This document shows, in pieces, positions 1-6,708 of a stretch of DNA of 11,322 nt. The notes under the pieces were generated by a model. That model was not told the DNA's origin. It searched no databases and saw only the letters and a list, made by a program, of their open reading frames with translations. A program made the translations under genes and the position numbers. The first letter of the stretch is position 1. Every line of letters begins with the position of its first letter. The DNA lies in assembly GCA_002424545.1 (NCBI GenBank), contig DIKL01000061.1, forward strand, positions 20,869 to 32,190. Direction: 5' to 3'. The stretch comes from Syntrophaceae bacterium UBA5619 (GTDB taxonomy: Bacteria; Desulfobacterota; Syntrophia; Syntrophales; UBA5619).

Positions 1-186
1 TTCATGTCCTTCGTCCTGATTGTGCTGATTCTGGTCGTTGTCGTGGCGGAGCCGCAAATCATGTTCTTCACATTCGCGTTCGGATACAGCCTGTCGGGAC
101 CGGTTTGGTCTTTGATCCGGTTAGCGAAAAGGGGGTTGGCGGCGGGCAGCGAAAAAAAGACGGAATGCCAGGAACATCCGCTCTGA
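1..186 (+). CDS. pssA: CDP-diacylglycerol--serine O-phosphatidyltransferase, C-terminal end (partial)
   Basis: The frame is open from the first base to a TGA at 184-186, so this is the 3' end of a gene whose start lies outside the window; the ATG at 4 is most likely an internal methionine. About 61 residues are visible. They begin with a strongly hydrophobic stretch (FVLIVLILVVVVA), then EPQIMFFTFAFGYSLSGPV, which has the look of the last two membrane helices of PssA. A short basic, polar cytoplasmic tail follows. PssA joins CDP-diacylglycerol and serine in the inner membrane, the first committed step towards phosphatidylethanolamine. The catalytic CDP-alcohol phosphotransferase motif would be upstream and cannot be checked. 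From memory, pssA commonly lies near leucine genes and asd in deltaproteobacteria, which fits the next gene. The identification rests on the tail alone; another CDP-alcohol phosphatidyltransferase is possible. Confidence 0.6.
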   Translation, partial: FMSFVLIVLILVVVVAEPQIMFFTFAFGYSLSGPVWSLIRLAKRGLAAGSEKKTECQEHPL

Positions 187-249
187 AAGTAGAATTTCGG
201 CAATGGCTTGTCATGAAACAGCCCCAATGATATGCAAGAAGAGGAACGT

Positions 250-1266
250 ATGAGAAATTACAATGTTGCCGTTGTGGGCGCCACGGGAGCCGTGGGCAAT
301 GAAATGATCAAGATATTGGAAGAGCGTCAGTTTCCGGTCCGCGAGCTGACCCTTCTTGCTTCGGAAAGGTCCGTCGGCAAGGAGCTCTCCTTCCGGGGGA
401 AGACCCAGCCGGTGCAGATTTTGGCTGAATGCTCATTCCGAGGAATCGACATCGGTCTTTTTTCCGCCGGGGGCGGGATTAGTGAAAAGTTCGCCCCTGT
501 TGCCGCCGCGGCCGGGTGTGTCGTCATCGACAATACCAATGCCTTCCGCATGGTGCCGGAAATACCGCTGGTCGTGCCGGAGGTGAATCCCGAGTCGATC
601 GCGATGTACAAAAACCGCGGGATCATCGCGAATCCGAACTGCTCCACGATCCAGATGGTCGTCGCCCTGAAGCCGATTCACGATGCGGTCCGGATCAAGA
701 GGATCGTCGTTTCCACCTATCAAGCCGTATCGGGAACCGGGAAAAAGGCGATTGAGGAGCTCTCGCTGCAGACGAAGGCCATCATCAACGGCCAGGAACC
801 GGTCGTAAAGGTCTATCCATACCGGATTGCCTTCAACTGCCTGCCTCATATCGACGTCTTCATGGACAACGGCTATACGAAGGAAGAGATGAAGATGGTC
901 AACGAAACCAAGAAGATCCTGAATGATCCATCGATCGCGGTTACAGCGACGACAGTCCGGGTGCCTGTTTTCCATGCACACTCCGAATCGATCAATATCG
1001 AAACGGAAAAGAAAATCACTCCGGATGAGGTTCGGCGCATCCTTTCGACCGCGCCGGGGGTTCTTGTGGTGGACGATCCCGAGGGGAAGCGATATCCGCT
1101 TGCGGTTGATGCCGCCGGCCGGAATGAGACACTGGTGGGGAGAATCCGCGAGGATGAATCCATTCCCAACGGCATCAACATGTGGGTGGTGGCGGACAAT
1201 ATCCGCAAGGGAGCCGCGCTCAATGCCGTTCAAATTGCCGAAATTTTGATCCGCAAGTATCTATGA
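250..1266 (+). CDS. asd: Aspartate-semialdehyde dehydrogenase
   Basis: The enzyme reduces L-4-aspartyl phosphate to aspartate semialdehyde with NADPH in the cytoplasm, the branch point to lysine/diaminopimelate, threonine and methionine. The 338-residue product has the normal family length. The N-terminal Rossmann fold carries the nucleotide-binding loop GATGAVG (about residues 10-16). The catalytic cysteine is Cys131 in NPNCSTIQ, and the C-terminal half holds a histidine-containing segment, VPVFHAHSE, typical of the dimerisation/catalytic domain. I chose the ATG at 250 because AGAGGAA lies just ahead of it and it gives the usual start MxxYxVAVVGATG; an in-frame ATG at 232 would add six residues (MQEEER) without a ribosome binding site. 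Its stop overlaps the start of rsmD in an ATGA arrangement (1263-1266), so the two are probably translationally coupled. Confidence 0.97.
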   Translation: MRNYNVAVVGATGAVGNEMIKILEERQFPVRELTLLASERSVGKELSFRGKTQPVQILAECSFRGIDIGLFSAGGGISEKFAPVAAAAGCVVIDNTNAFRMVPEIPLVVPEVNPESIAMYKNRGIIANPNCSTIQMVVALKPIHDAVRIKRIVVSTYQAVSGTGKKAIEELSLQTKAIINGQEPVVKVYPYRIAFNCLPHIDVFMDNGYTKEEMKMVNETKKILNDPSIAVTATTVRVPVFHAHSESINIETEKKITPDEVRRILSTAPGVLVVDDPEGKRYPLAVDAAGRNETLVGRIREDESIPNGINMWVVADNIRKGAALNAVQIAEILIRKYL

Positions 1267-1862
1267 GAATCATCGGCGGTGAGGCGAGGGGAAGGCCTGT
1301 CCGCCTCCCCGGAGGATGTCGAATTCGGCCGACCGCCGATCGGGTTAAAAAATCCCTGTTTGACATTCTACGCTCCGTGGATGGTAAAGCATTTCTGGAT
1401 CTGTTTGCCGGGAGCGGGAATGTCGGACTGGAGGCGCTTAGCCGGGGCGCGCGTTACGCGTACTTTGTAGAGAAAGACATTCGCCTTGTCGCAGCGATCC
1501 GGACGAATCTTCTTCTCTGCGGATGCGCAGAGAAGGCGGCGGTCATCGCGAAGGACGCGGAGCGAGGACTGGCTGAAATCCGTCAAAAAGAAGAGCGGCT
1601 CGATATTGTTTTTTGCGATCCGCCGTACGAACAGGGGTTTGTCGCAAAGACCATCCGATGGCTGGCCCAAGGGGATCTGTTGACGCCCAACGGCATCATC
1701 GTCCTGCAGCATTCGACAAGGGAAGCACCGAAGGAGTTGCCGATCGGAAAAATATCGGCCGCCGACCAGAGAACATACGGCGATACGGTGTTGTCTTTTT
1801 TTACCATGAACTTTGAGGGAAATGTCGATGAAGAAGATCGCAGTGTATCCGGGATCATTTGA
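1263..1862 (+). CDS. rsmD: 16S rRNA (guanine(966)-N(2))-methyltransferase
   Basis: RsmD transfers a methyl group from S-adenosylmethionine to N2 of G966 in 16S rRNA during small-subunit assembly. The 199-residue product shows the family signature RPTADRVKKSLFDIL (22-36), the SAM-binding motif DLFAGSGNVGLEAL (46-59), an acidic residue after the next strand (Glu70) and the catalytic DPPY tetrad (119-122). The start ATG at 1263 overlaps the asd stop and has no clear Shine-Dalgarno sequence of its own, pointing to coupled translation. The last dozen residues (after about FFTMNFEGN) lie past the usual end of the fold and are encoded where the gene overlaps coaD by 35 bases, so this tail may simply be a by-product of the overlap. 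The rsmD-coaD pair is a very common bacterial arrangement and supports both calls. Confidence 0.96.
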   Translation: MRIIGGEARGRPVRLPGGCRIRPTADRVKKSLFDILRSVDGKAFLDLFAGSGNVGLEALSRGARYAYFVEKDIRLVAAIRTNLLLCGCAEKAAVIAKDAERGLAEIRQKEERLDIVFCDPPYEQGFVAKTIRWLAQGDLLTPNGIIVLQHSTREAPKELPIGKISAADQRTYGDTVLSFFTMNFEGNVDEEDRSVSGII

Positions 1863-2325
1863 TCCGATCACCAACGGTCATGTGGACATCATCAAACGAG
1901 GACTCCGGATGTTTGACGAACTGATCGTGTTGGTCGCGTACAACCCCAACAAAAATTCACTGTTTTCCGTCGATGAGCGAATCGAGATGATCGGAGAGGT
2001 GATTCGGGACTGTAAGAATGTCCGCGTGGATTCTTTCGAAGGCTTGCTGGTGGATTACGTCAAAGGAGCCGGGGCAAGTGTTATTCTCCGCGGGCTGCGC
2101 GCCCTTTCGGATTTCGAATATGAATTCCAGCTCGCACTGATCAACCGCCGCTTGAACCGGGATATCGAGACCGTATTTTTGATGACGGGATACAAATGGT
2201 TTTACACCAGTTCGACGATCATCAACGAGGCGGCGAGCCTGGGAGGCTCCGTCAAAGGGTTGGTACCCGAGATCGTTTTTCATAAAATGCAGGAAAAATA
2301 CCAATCCAACAAGGAAAAGTCATGA
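1828..2325 (+). CDS. coaD: Phosphopantetheine adenylyltransferase
   Basis: CoaD transfers AMP from ATP to 4'-phosphopantetheine, giving dephospho-CoA, the penultimate step of coenzyme A synthesis in the cytoplasm. The 165-residue product is full length. It opens with YPGSFDPITNGHVDII, containing the nucleotidyltransferase (T/H)xGH motif TNGH (15-18), followed by the conserved RGLRALSDFEYE (88-99) and the ATP-binding serine/threonine segment YTSST (126-130). The ATG at 1828 is chosen because GAGGGA at 1815-1820 lies seven bases upstream; in-frame TTG 1813 and ATG 1822 are badly spaced from it. The gene starts inside the 3' end of rsmD, so both are almost certainly on one transcript. Confidence 0.97.
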   Translation: MKKIAVYPGSFDPITNGHVDIIKRGLRMFDELIVLVAYNPNKNSLFSVDERIEMIGEVIRDCKNVRVDSFEGLLVDYVKGAGASVILRGLRALSDFEYEFQLALINRRLNRDIETVFLMTGYKWFYTSSTIINEAASLGGSVKGLVPEIVFHKMQEKYQSNKEKS

Positions 2326-2373
2326 AAAGGGGGCTCTTTTCTCTCGCGGCTGAATCTTGGAGCAGGTGAAACC

Positions 2374-3783
2374 ATGGGTGGAATCTTCGGCGTTGTATCG
2401 GAAGGGAATTGTGCAAAAACCCTTTTTTATGGAACGGACTACCATTCTCATCTCGGAACGGAGAATGCGGGACTTGCGGTTTTCGGCGACGGTGGATTCA
2501 GCCACGCCATTCACAGCATCAGCCAGGCACAGTTCAAATCCCGGTTTGTAGAAGATTACAAGGGAATGACGGGACGGATGGGGATCGGAGCGATTGATGA
2601 CGAATCGCCGCAGCCCCTGATCATTCGCTCTAAATTTGGAACGTACGCGCTGGCCGCCGTCGGATTGATTACCAACAAGGATGAACTGACGCGCAGGCTG
2701 CTCCGGGAAGGGGGTTCCTTCAGCGAAATGGCGGACGGCGGCATCAACAATGTCGAACTGGTCGCAAAGCTGATCAACCGGGGCGAAACGATCGTCGACG
2801 GCATTGGACGGATGCAGCAGGCCGTCGAGGGATCGATTTGCCTCCTGTTGATGGCTAGGGAGGGGATTTATGCGGCGCGCGACCGCTACGGCCGTTTCCC
2901 GTTGGCGATCGGGGCAGAGGTTTCACCCGCCGGAGCGGAAGTATCTTACACGGCTGCGACCGAATCGAGTTCCTTTGCGAACCTCGGCTATGAGCTGAGC
3001 CGATCGCTGGGACCGGGTGAGATCGTCCGTCTGGACCGCGACGGGATTCATATCGAACGCGAGGCCGGCGGAGAGAAGCATGTATGCGCCTTTCTCTGGA
3101 TCTATACCGGAGATCCGTCCGCAATCTACGAGGGAATCAGCGTCGAAAACGCCAGGGAGCGATGCGGACGGGCCATGGCCCGCGGCGATCGGGTTGAAGC
3201 GGATTTCGTTGCCGGTGTTCCCGATTCGGGTGTCGGTCATGCCATTGGTTACGCCATGGAATCGGGCCTTCCGTACCGCCGTCCACTGGTCAAATACACG
3301 CCGGGATACGGGAGGAGCTACACGCCGCCTTCCCAGGATATTCGCGACCTGGTCGCTACGATGAAGCTCTGCGCCGTACGGGATGTCATCCGGGGAGGGC
3401 GGATGGTGGTCTGCGACGACTCGATCGTCCGCGGAACGCAGCTCAAAAATTACACGATCCGGAAACTCTGGGACAACGGAGCGAAGGAAATCCATGTTCG
3501 TCCGGCATGCCCTCCGTTGATGTTTCCTTGCCGGTTTTCCTCCTCCACGAGAACGACGGCCGAGCTGGCTTCGCACCGCGCGATACGCGCCCTCGAGGGC
3601 GAAACCATGGAGCACATCGATGAATACCTGGACCATCATTCCGAACGGTACCGGCGCATGGTCGAGTGGATCCGACAAAATCTGAATGTGACCTCTCTCA
3701 AATACATCCATCTTGAAGATATGATCGCGGCCATCGGCCTGCCGGAAGAGCAGCTCTGTCTGTACTGCTGGCGCGGTCGGTAA
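2374..3783 (+). CDS. PurF-family amidophosphoribosyltransferase homologue with a degenerate glutaminase domain
   Basis: The 469-residue protein aligns by eye along the whole of PurF, which makes 5-phosphoribosylamine from PRPP and glutamine in the first step of purine synthesis. The C-terminal phosphoribosyltransferase half is well kept: VPDSG near 282-286, the flexible-loop-like GYGRSYTPPSQ (311-321) and the PRPP motif VVCDDSIVRGTQ (345-356). Cys238, Cys386, Cys462 and Cys465 sit where Bacillus-type PurF binds a [4Fe-4S] cluster. The N-terminal half has the Ntn-glutaminase framework (MGGIFGV, MGIG, LITN), but the nucleophile cysteine after Met1 is Gly2. The positions of E. coli R26, R73, N101 and D127 read Leu27, Asp75, Val96 and Asn125. 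I infer it cannot hydrolyse glutamine in the normal way; an ammonia-dependent, partner-dependent or regulatory role is possible. Start ATG 2374 follows GGAG and AGGTGA; no cysteine is encoded just upstream in frame. It lies 48 bases after coaD and 55 before ispG. Confidence 0.85.
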   Translation: MGGIFGVVSEGNCAKTLFYGTDYHSHLGTENAGLAVFGDGGFSHAIHSISQAQFKSRFVEDYKGMTGRMGIGAIDDESPQPLIIRSKFGTYALAAVGLITNKDELTRRLLREGGSFSEMADGGINNVELVAKLINRGETIVDGIGRMQQAVEGSICLLLMAREGIYAARDRYGRFPLAIGAEVSPAGAEVSYTAATESSSFANLGYELSRSLGPGEIVRLDRDGIHIEREAGGEKHVCAFLWIYTGDPSAIYEGISVENARERCGRAMARGDRVEADFVAGVPDSGVGHAIGYAMESGLPYRRPLVKYTPGYGRSYTPPSQDIRDLVATMKLCAVRDVIRGGRMVVCDDSIVRGTQLKNYTIRKLWDNGAKEIHVRPACPPLMFPCRFSSSTRTTAELASHRAIRALEGETMEHIDEYLDHHSERYRRMVEWIRQNLNVTSLKYIHLEDMIAAIGLPEEQLCLYCWRGR

Positions 3784-3838
3784 AAGGCAGATAAGAAGTT
3801 CAGGTCAACGGGCGATTTCAAAACGGCGGGGTGTGTGA

Positions 3839-4927
3839 TTGATTCCGGAGAGGCGAAGAAGAAAGACCAAAACCATCGACCTCGGAGGAGTGCGGATCGG
3901 CGGTGATGCGCCGATTGTGGTACAGTCCATGACCGCATGCGATACTCGCGATATCGGTGCGACGGTCGCTCAGATCGAAGAATTGGAACAGGCGGGCTGC
4001 GAGATCGTCCGTGTTGCCGTTCCCGATGAACCTGCGGCAAGGGCCATTCGCGACATTCGTTCACGAATCCATATCCCGCTGATTGCCGACATCCATTTCC
4101 ATTATCGGCTGGCGCTTCAGGCGATGAATTCAGGCGCGGACGGAATCCGCATCAATCCGGGCAATATTCCCCCGGACGGAATCCGTAGGATCGTGACGAT
4201 GGCCCGGGAAAACCGAAAGGTGATCCGGATCGGAATCAATGCAGGCTCGCTGGAGAAGGAGATCGTGGCGCATCACGGTGGGCCGACCGCGGAGGCTTTG
4301 GTGGAGAGCGCCCTCAAGAACATCCGATTTTTGGAGGAGATGAACTTCGATTTGATCAAACTCTCGTTGAAATCTTCTGATGTAGCGACGACGATTGAAG
4401 CCTATCGGACCGTTTCCGCAAAGACCGAATATCCCCTCCATCTCGGCGTGACAGAGGCGGGAACCCTAATACAATCGGCGATCAAATCCTCCATCGGCAT
4501 CGGAACGCTGTTGTATGAAGGGATCGGAGACACGATCCGGGTTTCCGTAACCGGCAGTCCGATTCCCGAGATCGGATTGGCTTACGGCATCTTGCGGGCG
4601 CTCAATATTCGGAGAGTCGGACCGGATATTGTTTCCTGCCCGACCTGCGGCCGCTGCGAGATCGATCTGGCAGGTCTGGCGGATCAGGTGGAACGGAAGC
4701 TTCGGGGGATGAAGATCCCGTTGAAGGTTGCGCTCATGGGTTGTGTCGTCAACGGACCTGGAGAGGCCGCCGAGGCGGACATCGGGATTGCCGGGGGAAA
4801 AGGGGCAGGAATACTTTTCAAACGAGGCAAAATCATCCGGAAGATTCGGGAGGAGGAGTTTGTGCCGGTTTTGCTGGAAGAGATCAAGAAGATGGAATAT
4901 GAACACGGAAGGAACCAGGATTGGTAG
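3839..4927 (+). CDS. ispG: 4-hydroxy-3-methylbut-2-en-1-yl diphosphate synthase (flavodoxin/ferredoxin)
   Basis: IspG (GcpE) reductively converts methylerythritol cyclodiphosphate to HMBPP, the penultimate step of the MEP isoprenoid pathway, using a [4Fe-4S] cluster. The 362-residue product is the length of the short bacterial form, without the insert of plant enzymes. The TIM-barrel part contains IGGDAPIVVQSMT (20-32) and GADGIRINPGN (99-109). The cluster ligands are Cys267 and Cys270 in CPTCGRC, Cys302 in GCVVNGPGEA and Glu309 in the same motif. The start is a TTG directly after an in-frame TGA (3836-3838), so no longer form is possible. There is only a G-rich stretch (GGCGGGG) as a possible ribosome binding site. 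It precedes proS by 13 bases and is surely cotranscribed with it. Confidence 0.97.
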   Translation: MIPERRRRKTKTIDLGGVRIGGDAPIVVQSMTACDTRDIGATVAQIEELEQAGCEIVRVAVPDEPAARAIRDIRSRIHIPLIADIHFHYRLALQAMNSGADGIRINPGNIPPDGIRRIVTMARENRKVIRIGINAGSLEKEIVAHHGGPTAEALVESALKNIRFLEEMNFDLIKLSLKSSDVATTIEAYRTVSAKTEYPLHLGVTEAGTLIQSAIKSSIGIGTLLYEGIGDTIRVSVTGSPIPEIGLAYGILRALNIRRVGPDIVSCPTCGRCEIDLAGLADQVERKLRGMKIPLKVALMGCVVNGPGEAAEADIGIAGGKGAGILFKRGKIIRKIREEEFVPVLLEEIKKMEYEHGRNQDW

Positions 4928-4930
4928 AAA

Positions 4931-4936
4931 AGGAGG
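4931..4936 (+). promoter_or_regulatory. Strong Shine-Dalgarno site of proS
   Basis: A perfect AGGAGG sits four bases before ATG 4941 in the 13-base gap after ispG. It settles the proS start against a much longer in-frame reading that begins at 4728 inside ispG. Confidence 0.85.
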
Positions 4937-4940
4937 TTTC

Positions 4941-6662
4941 ATGAGATATTCGGAAATGTTCCTGCCCACGGGAAGGGAGGTTCCTTCCGATGCAGAGCTG
5001 ATCAGCCACCAATTGATGATCCGCGCGGGTATGATGAGGAAACTGACCAGTGGGGTTTATTCCTATCTTCCTCTTGGGTACCTTGTCATCCGCAAGTTTG
5101 AACAGATCGTTCGGGAGGAGATGAGCCGCGCGGGCGCCCAAGAACTTTTTTTGCCGATGGTCCAGCCGGCCGAACTTTGGCAGGAATCCGGCCGCTGGGT
5201 CCATTACGGCAAGGAACTCCTTCGATTCCGTGATCGCCATGACCGGGAGTGCTGTCTCGGCCCGACGCACGAAGAGGTCATCACCGATCTGGTCCGGAAC
5301 GATATCAAGACCTACCGTCAGCTTCCCCGCAATCTGTATCAGATCCAAACGAAGTTCCGCGACGAGATTCGCCCACGGTTCGGCGTGATGCGTTGCCGGG
5401 AATTCGGCATGAAGGATGCGTACAGTTTCGACATGGACGAGGCGGGGGCGGAAACAAGTTACCGGAAGATGTTCGATGCGTATCAGCGGATCTTCAGTCG
5501 CTGCGAACTTCGCTTTCGACCCGTGGAGGCGGATTCGGGAAGCATCGGAGGGAATTTTTCCCATGAGTTCATGGTGATGGCCGATTCCGGCGAGGATGCC
5601 GTTTGTTATTGCGGCAGCTGCAACTATGCGGCAAATCTTGAAAAAGCGGAGATTGCTCGGCCGGCGACGACGGAAAGGAAACCGGTAAGTTCACCGATGG
5701 AAGAGGTTCATACCCCGAATGTCAGGACGATCGATGAGGTTTGCGACTTTTTGAGCGTGTCGCCGGAGGACGTCGTCAAGACATTGATCTTTTCGGCTGA
5801 TGATGCGGCCGTCGCAATATTGATTCGCGGGGATCATGAGGTCAATGAAGCCAAGGTCAGGAATTTCCTCGGTTGCGCGTCCCTTGAGCTCGCCGACGAG
5901 GAGATGATCCGAAAAGCGACCGGCTCCTCGCGCGGCTTCGCCGGCGCCGTAGGCATCCGGTGCCGGATACTGGCCGATTATTCGCTGATGGAAATGAACG
6001 ATTGCGTGATGGGGGCCAACCGCGAGGATTACCACTTTCGCCACGTGAAACCGGGTCGGGATTTCACGATTGCGGACTATGCCGACCTGCGAATCATCCG
6101 CGAGTTCGATGCTTGCCCTCGCTGCGGAGGAAAGATCCAATTCGCGCGCGGCATTGAGGTGGGTCACGTCTTTAAATTGGGGACCAAATACAGCCGGGCT
6201 ATGAAGGCGGTTTATCTGGACCGAAACGGCAAGGAACAGGTCATGGTGATGGGCTGTTATGGAATCGGCATCGGAAGAACGGTCGCGGCGGCCATCGAAC
6301 AGAATCACGACGCGGACGGAATTGTCTGGCCCCTGCCGCTGGCCCCATACGCGGTCATCATTACCCCGGTGAACGTCAATGAAACGGCGCTTTCCGACGC
6401 GGCGGAGGCACTGTACCGCAACCTGTCGGAGGCAGGCATCGAAACGATCCTGGATGATCGGGACGAGAGAGCCGGCGTCAAATTCAAGGATGCCGATCTG
6501 ATCGGAATCCCTTATCGCGTGACGGTCGGTCCCAAGAGGCTGGTCGATGGAAAAATGGAGATCAAGAACCGGCGAACCGGAGAGACGACCATCCTGCCGG
6601 TTTCCGAGGTCGCTCCGTTTTTGTCGGCCCGAATACGGGAATCCGGAAGGGCCGGCGGATAA
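4941..6662 (+). CDS. proS: Prolyl-tRNA synthetase, bacterial type with editing domain
   Basis: ProRS charges tRNA-Pro with proline in the cytoplasm. The 573-residue product has the order typical of the bacterial form. Class II motif 1 lies within about residues 24-75 and motif 2 includes TKFRDEIRPRFGVMRCREFGMKDAYSFD (137-164 region). The inserted YbaK-like editing domain (about 225-390) has Lys280 in VVKTLIF, matching the editing lysine of E. coli. Motif 3 is MVMGCYGIGIGRT (435-447), followed by a C-terminal anticodon-binding domain. Two CxxC pairs, Cys224/Cys227 and Cys392/Cys395 (CPRCGG), flank the editing insert and could form a zinc knot, as suspected for ProRS proteins of this type. The ATG at 4941 is set by AGGAGG. 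The cognate tRNA-Pro gene lies about 3.7 kb downstream on the same strand, which may be coincidence. Confidence 0.97.
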   Translation: MRYSEMFLPTGREVPSDAELISHQLMIRAGMMRKLTSGVYSYLPLGYLVIRKFEQIVREEMSRAGAQELFLPMVQPAELWQESGRWVHYGKELLRFRDRHDRECCLGPTHEEVITDLVRNDIKTYRQLPRNLYQIQTKFRDEIRPRFGVMRCREFGMKDAYSFDMDEAGAETSYRKMFDAYQRIFSRCELRFRPVEADSGSIGGNFSHEFMVMADSGEDAVCYCGSCNYAANLEKAEIARPATTERKPVSSPMEEVHTPNVRTIDEVCDFLSVSPEDVVKTLIFSADDAAVAILIRGDHEVNEAKVRNFLGCASLELADEEMIRKATGSSRGFAGAVGIRCRILADYSLMEMNDCVMGANREDYHFRHVKPGRDFTIADYADLRIIREFDACPRCGGKIQFARGIEVGHVFKLGTKYSRAMKAVYLDRNGKEQVMVMGCYGIGIGRTVAAAIEQNHDADGIVWPLPLAPYAVIITPVNVNETALSDAAEALYRNLSEAGIETILDDRDERAGVKFKDADLIGIPYRVTVGPKRLVDGKMEIKNRRTGETTILPVSEVAPFLSARIRESGRAGG

Positions 6663-6708
6663 ACGACCGCGGCTTTTTGCGTTGAACCTTTAAAGGGCTT
6701 CAAAACGT

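Noticed and set aside
208..236. Possible promoter TTGTCA-17-TATGCA before asd
   Set aside because: The -10 box matches at only three of six positions, and the start would fall in the asd ribosome binding site, leaving almost no leader.
203..253. 16-codon ORF overlapping the asd start (leader-peptide-like)
   Set aside because: There is no ribosome binding site, no run of regulatory codons such as Lys, Thr or Met, and no attenuator hairpin. Overlap by chance is more likely.
2324..2341. GAAAAG/CTTTTC hairpin just after coaD
   Set aside because: The stem is short and mostly A-T, and is not followed by a T run; it is too weak to be called a terminator.
6687..6696. 10-bp palindrome CCTTTAAAGG in the proS-rel gap
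   Set aside because: It is a single short palindrome overlapping the likely ribosome binding region of rel, with no second copy; chance is sufficient to explain it.
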